Assembly: GCF_016587355.1 (NCBI RefSeq)
Contig: NZ_BNJF01000004.1
Coordinates: forward strand, 558,001-622,000
DNA: 64,000 nt
Direction of reading: 5' to 3'
Source: Ktedonospora formicarum
GTDB taxonomy: Bacteria; Chloroflexota; Ktedonobacteria; Ktedonobacterales; Ktedonobacteraceae
Position numbers and translations under genes: made by a program
The notes under the pieces: generated by a model
What the model saw: only the letters and a program-made list of their open reading frames with translations
Told to the model about the DNA's origin: nothing
Database searches by the model: none
In this document: positions 35,699 to 44,171 of the stretch, piece by piece
Layout: each line of letters begins with the position of its first letter
How positions within the stretch are numbered: position 1 is the first letter of the stretch

Positions 35699-36055
35699 AG
35701 CTGAGCGGTAGAACAAGACGCCACGGTCGTCATCTAAGACAATTGACGTGTCTGTTGGATAGGAGCATCAAGATCGAGAAAAGGAACTTGGGTGACCTCC
35801 AAATCCCTAACGTCACATGCAGCTAGAAGCTCTTCAATATTGCGGTAACTCAAGGAGAAATGAACATACAGCCAGACAGCATGACCGATGATTTCTGGTG
35901 GGAAACGGAATCCTCTGTATGGAGCCCCTGAAACTTTTTTTCATGGAGTCTTTGTATCATACTGTTCAGTTTTCTATGAGGTGGGCCCTTCACGTTGACC
36001 ATACCAAGAAGAAGACGACCAAAGAGAACGTCAACATGCTTCTCCCAAAGTTGAG
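35699..36055. other. Intergenic stretch between the transporter and GH18 gene ends
   Basis: The two genes converge here. No supported gene; a minus-strand frame (LFGRLLLGMVNVKG within it) may be a coding relic but has no start or recognised family. Confidence 0.35.
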
Positions 36056-37135
36056 CTAAGAGTGAGGTTCCACCTTTCCTGAAAACCATTGATTCCCACC
36101 CAAAGACCATACCGATATATTCTTAATACCAAGCTCTTCAAGAAGACTCCGTTTGGTATTTACTGTTTGTGAGTCAGCATAGTCATAGAAGACACCTGCA
36201 TGCGTAAACATCATTTCTGCTGACGATGTATCTCGTTTCGCGGTAGTGTATCCTGGATACATGTGTGATTGTGCATGAGTGTCAATGGTAATGCTCTCTC
36301 CTCCCATGCGTCCATGATATCCATAAGAAGGGATACCAATCACAATTTTATTGCTATCCCTTATCTTTCCTATCACTTCCCTGGTGACCTCTTTTTCTCG
36401 TGCAAGTGGTGCTACTGGCGTTCCACTCCCAAAATCATATTGCCAATCATATTCCATCACAACAAGGTAATCGACAGGAAGTGCATTAAAATCCTCATAC
36501 CGCCACTGATATTGAGACGAATCTTTCGCCAGAACCGCAGGCCCATCAATCATCAGTGTATAGCCATTTTGATGCAGCGTGCCTCCAAGTTGCGTCAGAA
36601 AATTTTTATACCCATCGTATTGCTGCGGTGTCCAGCGTGAAAATCCTTCAAAATCAATTTCAATACCGGTAAATTTTACCGTATCTACAAAGGTTTTTAA
36701 TGTCGTCACGGCCTGGACTATCTTTGCTTGACTCGTTACAAGTGCATCCATACCCGCTATATTCCCCGAAACAGTCACGTATTGATGCATAGAGTACTTC
36801 TTTACTTCTGATGCATTATTAGGAGAATAGGCATTACATCCAGCATTCTCCGTAGTAAGTTGCGTCAGTGTTCCTGACTCATTAAGTTTATAGTATTCTG
36901 GTTTCAATGTATCTATCACCCTTCCATCCTTATACTCATTTGCGGCATTACATGCAGGAGACCCAGGATAGATCCATGCCATAGCATGGGATTTCCAGGC
37001 CATTGGAGGAGGCGTCGGTGTTGGAGCAGGCGAGGAAACACTCTGTCGGCTCTGTTGTACAAAGTGGATCGTCATCCATACGACAGGCACGGAAATAATA
37101 AGTATACAGAAAGTAATAAGTATGAACTTTTTCAC
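36056..37135 (-). CDS. Secreted or membrane-anchored GH18-like glycosidase
   Basis: GTG 37135 with GAAGAGGG upstream starts KKFILITFCILIISVPVVW, a signal anchor. A Pro/Thr linker (SSPAPTPTPPP) and then a TIM barrel follow. The GH18 active strand is TGIEIDFEGFSRW (D-x-E with catalytic Glu). Further barrel strands are VDYLVVMEYDWQYDF, IVIGIPSYGYHG and ISVWSLGGNQWF. A longer frame starts at 37174 but lacks a ribosome site. Being next to a GT2 synthase and its partner, it may trim or modify the same polymer, as PgaB's GH18-like domain does for poly-GlcNAc. Confidence 0.8.
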   Translation of the reverse strand: MKKFILITFCILIISVPVVWMTIHFVQQSRQSVSSPAPTPTPPPMAWKSHAMAWIYPGSPACNAANEYKDGRVIDTLKPEYYKLNESGTLTQLTTENAGCNAYSPNNASEVKKYSMHQYVTVSGNIAGMDALVTSQAKIVQAVTTLKTFVDTVKFTGIEIDFEGFSRWTPQQYDGYKNFLTQLGGTLHQNGYTLMIDGPAVLAKDSSQYQWRYEDFNALPVDYLVVMEYDWQYDFGSGTPVAPLAREKEVTREVIGKIRDSNKIVIGIPSYGYHGRMGGESITIDTHAQSHMYPGYTTAKRDTSSAEMMFTHAGVFYDYADSQTVNTKRSLLEELGIKNISVWSLGGNQWFSGKVEPHS

Positions 37136-37223
37136 GATATCCCTCTTCCAGCGAGTTTGCAAGATATATGCCACACTGTCTTCTCATTTCAAGCCCGTAT
37201 TACAAACCAATGACCTGGTAGGT

Positions 37224-38594
37224 TCACTGATCAATGGCTCCCATGCGCTGCCATTTCTGCCACTTGAGTTCGCGCTTGCGTATTAGTCCCCAGACCGATT
37301 GCAGGAGCGCACTAAACTCAACGAAAGTGGTCACATAGAAAAGGAGCCAACCAATTGGGGACAGTAACAGATAAGAGAACTTGCGTGTGTGCTTATCATC
37401 AAAGAGCTGAATGAAGAACATCACCGAGACCACCAGCACTCCGCTCAGAAAGGCGGAAAAGTCCCCGGACACCATTGAAAAGAGGAAGAGCACCAGGATG
37501 AAGAAGGGCTCAAAGCCCAACTGGAGTTCCCCAAAGAGGGCAAGTGGTAATATCACCCAGGTGAGCAGTTTATTATGCTCAGGTTTGCAACTGAAAAATA
37601 ATGAACGATGGTCGCGGAATGTCTCAAATCTCCCACGTTTCCAGCGGAGGCGCTGCTTCATCAATCCCCGTATGGTACTCGCACCCTCTGTGTAGATAAT
37701 GGCATCAGGCGCATAGACAATTTTCCAGCCAGCCTTCTGGATTCGCACGGACAGTTCAATATCCTCGGTAATATTCTCAACGCTATAGCCTCCCAGTCGC
37801 TCAAATACCTCACGGCGAAAGGCTCCTGCAGCTCCACCGATGATATAGATGGTGTTCATGATGGAATCGGCCTTCTTGAAGTAGAAGGAGAAGAGATACT
37901 CAAGATGTTGGATTGCCCCAACCAGTGTCCTGGTATTGCCAATTTTGACGTTCCCTACAGCAGCCATGACCTTCGGATCTCGGAAACACGTGACAAAGTT
38001 CGCAATAGCTTCACGGTGTACCAGGCAGTCAGCATCAATCGAAACAATGATCTGTCCATGCGAGAGGCTAATCCCTGTGTTGAGTGCTTTCCCCTTTCCG
38101 CCATTGGATTGATAATGATAGACCAGACGGGGCATGTCTCTCCTCCCTGCGACCTGCCGTTCATACTTATAGAGAAATCTTCGCATCAGGGCGTCTGAAC
38201 CATCTGTCGAGCCATCATTGACAACGACGATCTCCAGGTTCCGGTATGTGCCTTCCAGCAGTGTTTTTACTGTGCTCAGCAATCCGACCTCTTCGTTCCA
38301 GGCCGGAATGATCACGGAAACGAGAGGAGTGTATAGCCCAGAGAGCAGTTGACGGTGCCGTGTGCGTGCCTGGAAAATCTCATACCAGGGGCTCAGGAAC
38401 ATATAGGCAGTGTACTTGGTAAGGAGGACACTGGCAAAACAAATGATGATGCCCCGAGCGATATTCACCTGTGGCGACTCCACGGGGCGAGGATGGAGAA
38501 ATACGATAGCGATGAAGATCGAGAAGGTCCCTATGTAGAAAAGACTATAGACGATGAGCTTCACCAGAAAGATGCTGCCTGTCCTTGCCGTCAT
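37224..38594 (-). CDS. Family 2 processive glycosyltransferase (PgaC/IcaA-like)
   Basis: The 456-aa membrane enzyme has two N-terminal helices, then the GT-A domain: SVIIPAWNEEVGL, VNDGSTDGSD, DADCLVHREA (DxD), ITEDIELSVRI (TED) and QRLRWKRGR (QxxRW). At least three C-terminal helices follow. These are the D,D,D,Q(Q/R)xRW residues of hyaluronan/cellulose/PNAG synthases. The start overlaps the end of the upstream gene (ATGA). It probably makes and extrudes a beta-linked exopolysaccharide; the sugar is inferred. Confidence 0.9.
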   Translation of the reverse strand: MTARTGSIFLVKLIVYSLFYIGTFSIFIAIVFLHPRPVESPQVNIARGIIICFASVLLTKYTAYMFLSPWYEIFQARTRHRQLLSGLYTPLVSVIIPAWNEEVGLLSTVKTLLEGTYRNLEIVVVNDGSTDGSDALMRRFLYKYERQVAGRRDMPRLVYHYQSNGGKGKALNTGISLSHGQIIVSIDADCLVHREAIANFVTCFRDPKVMAAVGNVKIGNTRTLVGAIQHLEYLFSFYFKKADSIMNTIYIIGGAAGAFRREVFERLGGYSVENITEDIELSVRIQKAGWKIVYAPDAIIYTEGASTIRGLMKQRLRWKRGRFETFRDHRSLFFSCKPEHNKLLTWVILPLALFGELQLGFEPFFILVLFLFSMVSGDFSAFLSGVLVVSVMFFIQLFDDKHTRKFSYLLLSPIGWLLFYVTTFVEFSALLQSVWGLIRKRELKWQKWQRMGAIDQ

Positions 38595-39616
38595 ACCCTG
38601 TACTCCTTTTCGGGAACGTTCTGAGCTGGATAACCAGGCTTGGAGACAAGACTGAGGGCTTTAAGATATCCAGTTGTATCACTGATGTCCTTGAGCACAG
38701 GGTGGCGTCCCGTATCCACCTCATGAGCTGGAGAGAGAGGAGAAGCCTGTCCCCCACCCATACCCTGCGTCGTTGCTTTCAACCGATAGTAAGAGCGTAG
38801 TTCTCGACTGACCAGATTTGAGAAGACGATGATGAGGATAGCCCAGGTCACCACCAGGTAGGTAGGGGAGCGCAAGAGCCAGAAAGAAGCTATGCCTCCC
38901 ACAAAGAGTCCAGCTCCTCCCATGAGAATCACCTTCATCATAACATATGCTTTTGTTGTACGCCGTGATGCCAACCCCACCACTGGCTCAGTCCGTGGTA
39001 GTGCCGATTGCCAGGATGGGTTTGACGCTCTCAAGAGCTGGGAGAATGGCCTCGGTGCTTCTAGAGCAGAATAAGGAACTGGTATATCAATATATGGATC
39101 AGTTGAAATACGATGTGGATGAATCGTTGAAACACTCCTTGTATGTGTCAGCGGATCGCCAGCAGAATAGGTGTTGCGTGCATCAGTAGCAGAGAGCGCC
39201 TGAACTCTGGGAAGAGGCATCGTTGGAATAGAATCTAGCAATGCAGCATTGGAGAGAGGCATCTCGAATGGAGGATAATATCCACGTTGCTCACTCCCCG
39301 TTTCTGGCTGCTGTACAAGGGGTTGTGACGGATTTGTCACGTGATAGCGTGATGCACTATCGAAAGGAGATGCTCCAAATGCTGCATAAGGTTGGCTTTG
39401 CTCTCGCAAGGTGCCAGACTGCATCTTCAGGGGTGCTTTGAATTGTGATGTTCCTTGAGAGGGAGTGCTTCCTTGTATGGGAAAACGTTGGCTTTGCTCT
39501 CGCAAGGTGCCAAACTGTGCCTTCAAGGGTGTTTTGAATTGTGATGTTCCTTGAGGGGGATAGGCCTCATCGGAACTTTGTTGACGCAGAAATTCTTTGT
39601 AAGAAGGGACGCTCAT
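38591..39616 (-). CDS. Repeat-bearing two-helix membrane protein, PgaD-like partner
   Basis: The 341-aa protein has a polar, Pro/Ser/Gln-rich first ~215 residues containing a 32-residue tandem repeat (QGTSQFK-PLK-Q-GTLREQ twice). Two membrane helices follow (VILMGGAGLFVGGIASFWLL and TYLVVTWAILIIVFSNLVS), then a ~70-residue tail. The pair of helices and coupling to the GT2 gene (overlapping stop/start) match PgaD, a small partner that turns on the synthase in response to c-di-GMP. The long disordered front is unusual. The link to PgaD is by context only. Confidence 0.55.
   Translation of the reverse strand: MSVPSYKEFLRQQSSDEAYPPQGTSQFKTPLKAQFGTLREQSQRFPIQGSTPSQGTSQFKAPLKMQSGTLREQSQPYAAFGASPFDSASRYHVTNPSQPLVQQPETGSEQRGYYPPFEMPLSNAALLDSIPTMPLPRVQALSATDARNTYSAGDPLTHTRSVSTIHPHRISTDPYIDIPVPYSALEAPRPFSQLLRASNPSWQSALPRTEPVVGLASRRTTKAYVMMKVILMGGAGLFVGGIASFWLLRSPTYLVVTWAILIIVFSNLVSRELRSYYRLKATTQGMGGGQASPLSPAHEVDTGRHPVLKDISDTTGYLKALSLVSKPGYPAQNVPEKEYRV
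39391..39570. repeat. 96-bp tandem repeat inside the PgaD-like gene
   Basis: Two copies of a 96-bp unit (starting GTTGGCTTTGCTCTCGCAAG at 39391 and 39487) keep frame and encode 32-residue repeats; the second copy is partial. Several differences are silent or conservative, so the repeat has been kept under selection or is recent. Confidence 0.75.
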
Positions 39617-39976
39617 TCCTTACTTCCTTAAAAACGAAAAAATGACCAGATTCCGGTCCTGTTGATAGGCAACTCTTAAACCCAGAACCGCCCACATGAG
39701 CATTCTCTCAATGAACGTAGGTTCGTATTCGCGTATTCTGTACCTGCCCAGGACAAGACCTCTACCATATCAGTTGGATTTCGGCCCGTTGTAGTTATGG
39801 AGCACACGTCTATTCCAGCAATATTAGTACTTCTAGATAGATTGGTAAGGAGACCTTTCGAGGAGATGATGGGCGCTCGCGAAAGAGCACATCTCTGCTT
39901 CTCATATGAGAGCAGAGAAAATGTCCCCTTGCTCGCAAGGGGACACGCGAGCAGACGCAAATAGGGAGAGGTGGTA
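39617..39976. other. Intergenic stretch with a terminator
   Basis: The promoter of the leftward polysaccharide genes is presumably here, and the terminator of the next gene lies at 39922-39945. No supported coding sequence. Confidence 0.4.
39922..39945 (-). terminator. Rho-independent terminator
   Basis: On the minus strand TGTCCCCTTGCGAGCAAGGG(GACA) forms a stable stem followed by ATTTTC, 32 bp after the stop of the 39977-40642 gene. Confidence 0.7.
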
Positions 39977-40642
39977 TTAGTGATGTGGTGTGGGCGTGAC
40001 GGTTGGTTTTCCGGGGGTCACCGTTGGTTTGGTAGGAGTCCCACTCTTACTCCTATTCGTGTCGCCACTGTTCGAGTCACTCTTTCCCTGGTCTGTGGGC
40101 ATGTTCGCCTTCACACAGGCAGAAATAGGATCGTTCGCGCACGTTTGCAGCACCTTCGTGATGTAGGTACTCAGCGTCTCATCGCTCAGTTTCGCATCCG
40201 TGGCATTCTTCTCCTGCCCTGCCAGATACTGTGCATAGGTGAGGAGGTCGTTGATTTCGCCATAGCCAAGCGCGTGGTCAAGCCCTTTATAGTCGCCCGT
40301 ATGCAGTGAGCAAAGGAGCTGGATGGTCTCGCTCTTGCTGTCCGTGCTCAGGGAGAAAGCTTTTGCCAGGTTTTGCACTTCGGGAAGACCGGGGCATTCA
40401 TCCTGTTGACTGGTCGACTGTTTCTTACTAGGATTGGTCTTTTCCGTGCTCTTCTGATCCTTGGTGTTGGCTGTCGTGGGCGTCGCGGTATGCGCGGAAG
40501 TGGTAATCGACTTCGTGATATTCTGCCCCGCTGGAGTTGCCGCAAATGCGGCTGTGCCCCCGCCAATGACTGCCATGCCCAGGAGGGTGGTGACAAGAAT
40601 CTTGCCCTTGATGACTGTGGCAATTGCGCTTCCGATACCCAT
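39977..40642 (-). CDS. Secreted Thr/Ser-rich protein of unknown function
   Basis: AAAGGAAAC precedes ATG 40642. The 221-aa product starts with a hydrophobic export segment (ILVTTLLGMAVIGGGTAAF), a Thr/Lys/Ser linker, a helical middle of about 100 residues with two Cys pairs (QDECPGLP, QLLCSLH, LQTCANDPISACV) and a Pro/Thr tail (KPTVTPGKPTVTPTPHH). The middle may be a small disulfide-linked domain. A similar tail ends the anti-sigma-like protein at 51122. Confidence 0.6.
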   Translation of the reverse strand: MGIGSAIATVIKGKILVTTLLGMAVIGGGTAAFAATPAGQNITKSITTSAHTATPTTANTKDQKSTEKTNPSKKQSTSQQDECPGLPEVQNLAKAFSLSTDSKSETIQLLCSLHTGDYKGLDHALGYGEINDLLTYAQYLAGQEKNATDAKLSDETLSTYITKVLQTCANDPISACVKANMPTDQGKSDSNSGDTNRSKSGTPTKPTVTPGKPTVTPTPHH

Positions 40643-41028
40643 TGTTTCTGTTTCCTTTCGTTTTCAAATGGTTTGTCTTTGTTCTGCTTCTGGGAAAGGT
40701 GCACCAGTTTTCAGAGGAGCGGTCCTCTTCTCCTCGTTTTTAGAACTCTCTGTGTTGAGACCAATGCGAAGAAAGAATGGCCTGCTCTTTCTTGTCACTC
40801 TGGGATGTCTCTGGACGCCTCTTGGGCGGGCAGCGTACGTCTGCCCTCCTCGTTTATACAGTTGTCTTTTTTTTGCTTTGGTTACGCACAGAGACAGAGG
40901 TCATGGTGAGGCGTGCATCTCTCTTCGCCTACGCAGCACCATGCCTCATGAAACAGGTGTCTATATCCCACGAGATGCACAACAAGCCAAGCTCAAAGGA
41001 ATCTTCTCATTTGGAGTACCTCTCGGTA
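40643..41028. other. Intergenic stretch, nothing recognised
   Basis: The region between two leftward genes holds the promoter of the secreted protein gene and no convincing coding frame on either strand. Confidence 0.4.
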
Positions 41029-41811
41029 TTAGAGGAACATGAAAGCCCGGAGAGCTTCTAACGTGGCATGGACATCCTGCTCTGGACCATCCTCGCTCTG
41101 CCAGTTTCCCGCCGGCTGTTGAAGTTGGTTGAGGAGCGCAGCGGCTTGAGCAATGAGGGGAGTCGTGGCAGGCCAGTTCGCCAGACGCAACGTGACCATT
41201 AGCCATGCCAGGGAACTGGCGGAGAGATCAGGTAGACGGTTTGCCAGGTAGGCCAGGAGGCACTTAGCAGGCTCGATCTGTTTCAGATGAGAGAAGAGGC
41301 CAGCAGCCAACCAGTGTGTATGCAGGAAGGTTGGCAGATGACCATTTGGTGGCAGGAAGGAGTGGATATACCGGGCCGCCAATTGCGCGCTGGCTCGGGT
41401 CTGGGGAAAAAAAGTGAGCCAGAAGCCGCAGTTCGCCGTGAGGTAGAGCTGAGCCGCAAGATTACCCGGTCTCGCCCAGGGAGGAGCTAGGTCGCTTACC
41501 GCTTCATCTTCTTCAAAGGCCCCATCCGAGTGCTGACGTTGGGCCAAAAAGAGGGCCGCCTGCACCATGTTCGGCTCATTGAGCCCAATGCCCATCTGTT
41601 CTCCTTGGGCCAGGCAAAAACACGTGGCATCCAGTCCCCTGTAACCAGGAGCCCAGAAGGGCGACCAACCCCCATCCTCCTGCTGATCCTGGAAAAACTG
41701 CTGCATGGACTCGGAGGAAGGCATGGTCCCTGTGAGAAGAAAGGCGAGCCGTGCCTGTTCAGAGGGATTGCCTCGCTCACGGACAAAGCGAATGGCAGCC
41801 GGTTGATTCAC
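41029..41811 (-). CDS. Terpene-cyclase/prenyltransferase-like alpha-toroid protein
   Basis: GTG 41811 has AGGAGG eight bases upstream (ATG 41817 is only two bases from it) and gives 260 aa. Repeats typical of the (alpha/alpha)6 toroid are visible: FQDQQEDGGWSPFWAPGYRG, AQRQHSDGAFEED, the QxxDG(G/A)W-type motifs, and LNQLQQPAGNWQSEDGPEQD at the end. This fold is shared by squalene-cyclase halves and protein prenyltransferase beta subunits. No catalytic DxDD is seen. Function is unknown; it is probably a non-catalytic or substrate-binding member. Confidence 0.7.
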   Translation of the reverse strand: MNQPAAIRFVRERGNPSEQARLAFLLTGTMPSSESMQQFFQDQQEDGGWSPFWAPGYRGLDATCFCLAQGEQMGIGLNEPNMVQAALFLAQRQHSDGAFEEDEAVSDLAPPWARPGNLAAQLYLTANCGFWLTFFPQTRASAQLAARYIHSFLPPNGHLPTFLHTHWLAAGLFSHLKQIEPAKCLLAYLANRLPDLSASSLAWLMVTLRLANWPATTPLIAQAAALLNQLQQPAGNWQSEDGPEQDVHATLEALRAFMFL

Positions 41812-42402
41812 GTGCATTTCCTCCTGAAAGAACAAGGGTCAGAGGTTGTCTCCATTGTACTCGTTCGTGCATCGCCTGCGCAAGAACTTCATTCGGAAGC
41901 TCGGCAGCCTAGCCACCTCACCAACGCCAGGGGGATGCCGTACAGCTTCATGTTGATCCAACATGTGTTTGGAACGCGTCTATCCAGCATATGACTGCTC
42001 GCATCGTGATCGACGGGCACCCCTGCCTGCGCACCAGCCCGCTCACATGGCACGAGACTGCCACTGGATAAACGAATGAGTAGACCCGCATGGCCGTCAT
42101 TTGATCAGCTTTCTAAGTGGCTTGAGGATGATCTTGATCGTCCAGTGAGTGAGGTTGTGCTTGCCATTGATATCCATAATGGATGTTAGATAGCTTTCTT
42201 TCAATCAAGAAGAGCAGAAGAGGCTCCAGAAGAAGATCTGCGAGAGAATGAGTAGACACATTGTGGAAAAGAAGCTCTGCTTTTGATCATCATGGCTGCA
42301 TGTTTCTCCGTATTTTTGTTGCAGAAAATTAGACCTGTGGAATCTCCCCCATGAGCAGCTCTGGAGGCGATTCCACGGGAACTTCCCAATGCGATATTTC
42401 TG
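41812..42402. other. Intergenic stretch with a 37-codon frame
   Basis: ATG 42076 opens MSRPAWPSFDQLSKWLEDDL and stops at 42187-42189. Its composition is protein-like, but no ribosome site or family is seen, so it may be the surviving start of a lost gene. The rest of the stretch shows nothing recognisable. Confidence 0.35.
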
Positions 42403-42777
42403 TTAGAAAGGCGTCATACCATATCCATAAGGGAATAAGGTACCCGTACAGCCATTATTTTGATTGCAAGGTTCTTGTGCCACGGTACTCGGCCAGGTAA
42501 AGGTCAGTTTGCCTTGGAAACCAGCATCACCAAACAATACGTCGGTGATCCCTTCGCCTTCCGTTGAGCCAACCCACGCTGCAACGAATGCGGAAGATTG
42601 GTTCAATTGCGTGTTGATAATCATTGGACGCCCGGAAAAGAGCAGTACAATGCACTTGGTCACACGACTACACACATCTGAGACTGCTGTTGCATCCCCG
42701 TTACTCAGTGCTAGCGTATTCGAATCCCCATTGCCTTCGGCATACGGCGTTTCGCCAACCGCAACGATCCCGACATC
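42403..42777 (-). pseudogene. GH3 beta-glucosidase, C-terminal part, cut off by a tnpB element
   Basis: The frame reads DVGIVAVGETPYAEGNGDSN, then VTKCIVLLFSGRPMIINTQL, FVAAWVGSTEGEGITDVLFG and GKLTFTWPSTVAQ, ending FPYGYGMTPF. These are the alpha/beta sandwich domain signatures of GH3 enzymes. The 5' part of the same gene lies at 44172-45741. Removing 42778-44171 joins them in frame (RG | DVGIV). Confidence 0.88.
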
Positions 42778-42990
42778 CCGTTCTCCGAAATTGACCCAAA
42801 CATGGACAGGCCATACTCAGCATTCGGTTCCTGCTTCAGCGCAGACAGCAAGCCTTTCGCTTGTCTTACATCTGCTCCACAGGCGTCACTTCCCGCAGAA
42901 CTTGCGGTACGCTCTGTTCATTGTGCCAATGCTGCGAGATTGTTGGCAGCGTTGGCATCTCGGTCCTGGACGTTTCCACACTCCAGGCAG
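42778..42990 (-). ncRNA. Predicted omega-RNA (reRNA) at the 3' end of tnpB
   Basis: The region from the last codons of tnpB to the right end is conserved in two relics elsewhere in the window: CGCCTGTGGAG, TGTAAGAC, TGAAGCAGGAACCGAA and TTTCGGA in order. Relics without a reading frame imply RNA or end function. The scaffold position follows known TnpB systems. The exact 5' end is unknown, and the guide would begin near 42777 (GATGTCGGGATCGTTGC). Confidence 0.55.
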
Positions 42991-44048
42991 ACAAAGACCC
43001 GATCCGAAAGGGTGAGCGCCTCATTGATCCAGCCACACCAGGAACAGGTTTTTGAAGAGGGTTCCCAGCGCGAGGCCAGCAGCACCTGCACCCCTGCCTG
43101 TTCGGCTTTGTAAAGGATCTGCCGCTTGAACTCGTACATGCCCACATCCGCAATCGCTCGAGATAACCTGCGGTTCTTGAGCATGCCTGCAATATGCAAA
43201 TCCTCGAGGACGATCACACGCGGTCGCTCGGCATCGGGCTTGGTTCTCGCCACGATCTGGGTGGTCGCTTGGTGCAAGGCATTGTTACGTACGTTGGCGA
43301 TCCGAGCGTGCATCCGTGAGAGGCGCAGCTTGGCTTTCTGGCGATTGCGTGATCCTTTGGCCTTGCGACTCTGGCGTCGCGAGAGGCGTTTTAACATCGT
43401 GAGTTTCTTGCGCAGTGCCTTGGGATTCTCGAAGGTGCGTCCATCAGAGAGGGTCGCCAACCGCTTGATCCCTAGGTCAACGCCAATGACGTCACCTGTG
43501 GCTGGTTGGGATGCTTCCTTTTCCTCATGCACACAGATGGAAACAAACCATCTGCCTGCTTGCTCATGGATGGTGGCACTGCTGATCTTGCCGCCCAGAG
43601 GGAAATAGCCATGCTCTTTGAGCCGGAGCCTTCCCAAACGAGGCAACTGGATGGCATCAGGAAACACCCGAATGCTCCCGGTGAAGCGAGCGCCACCGAT
43701 GGCTTTCTTGCGGCTTTTGAAGTGAGGATAGCCACACGAGCCTTTCCATGTGCCCTCTTTTTTGAGCCGGCACTTGCGAAAGAAATGTTTGAAGGCGGCA
43801 TCCAGGTCGCGCAATCCCTCTTGGAAGGCGCACTTGCTGACATCATACATCCAGGGCTCAGAGGGCTTGAGGGCATTGATGTCGCGATGCAGATCGATGG
43901 CGGTGGGCGTTTTCGCTCCTGTCTTGTAGGCTTCCTGTTTGCGGCGAAGGCCATAATTGTACGCCCAGCGAGCGGCCCCGGCATGTTTGCGGCAGAGCGT
44001 CTTTTGTACATTATTGAGGTCAAGTTCTCCCCGATACCCACGGACCAT
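42918..44048 (-). CDS. tnpB: TnpB, RNA-guided nuclease-type protein with intact RuvC site
   Basis: ATG 44048 has AGGAGGAAGG upstream (a longer frame starts at 44084). The 376-aa protein has RuvC-I VIGVDLGIKRLATLS, RuvC-II VIVLEDLHIAGM, a four-Cys zinc ribbon (CSWCGWINEA and VCLECGNVQ), and RuvC-III DRDANAANNLAALA. All three acidic residues and the zinc ligands are present, so nuclease activity guided by the adjacent omega-RNA is plausible. In this family the guide is read from sequence just outside the right end, here the GH3 gene itself. Confidence 0.92.
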   Translation of the reverse strand: MVRGYRGELDLNNVQKTLCRKHAGAARWAYNYGLRRKQEAYKTGAKTPTAIDLHRDINALKPSEPWMYDVSKCAFQEGLRDLDAAFKHFFRKCRLKKEGTWKGSCGYPHFKSRKKAIGGARFTGSIRVFPDAIQLPRLGRLRLKEHGYFPLGGKISSATIHEQAGRWFVSICVHEEKEASQPATGDVIGVDLGIKRLATLSDGRTFENPKALRKKLTMLKRLSRRQSRKAKGSRNRQKAKLRLSRMHARIANVRNNALHQATTQIVARTKPDAERPRVIVLEDLHIAGMLKNRRLSRAIADVGMYEFKRQILYKAEQAGVQVLLASRWEPSSKTCSWCGWINEALTLSDRVFVCLECGNVQDRDANAANNLAALAQ

Positions 44049-44171
44049 CGGTTGCCCTTCCTCCTGGTGTTGAAAGTAGAACAAAGATACCAGAAAAACA
44101 CAGCTTTGGCAAGAGGCGGATAGATGTCAGTATTTGTCTCTATATGTCCCAATAATAGAAAACGAATTATA

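Larger units (their letters stand above)
42778..44171 (-). mobile_element. tnpB-only element (IS1341-type of the IS605 superfamily) inserted in the GH3 gene
   Basis: About 1.39 kb with one gene, tnpB, and no Y1 transposase. The left end lies after a six-G run (GGGGGG|TATAATTCG) and the right end is near TTTCGGAGAACGG. The position is set by rejoining the GH3 frame and by matching the 237-bp relics at 8677 and 21103. There is no target duplication, as expected for this superfamily. Confidence 0.8.

Noticed and set aside
39391..39570. Short CRISPR array
   Set aside because: Only two 96-bp units, in frame inside a coding region and without spacers.
42201..42389. Minus-strand 62-codon ORF after the GH3 gene
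   Set aside because: No ribosome site, low-complexity end and no family; lies in the 3' region of the GH3 gene.
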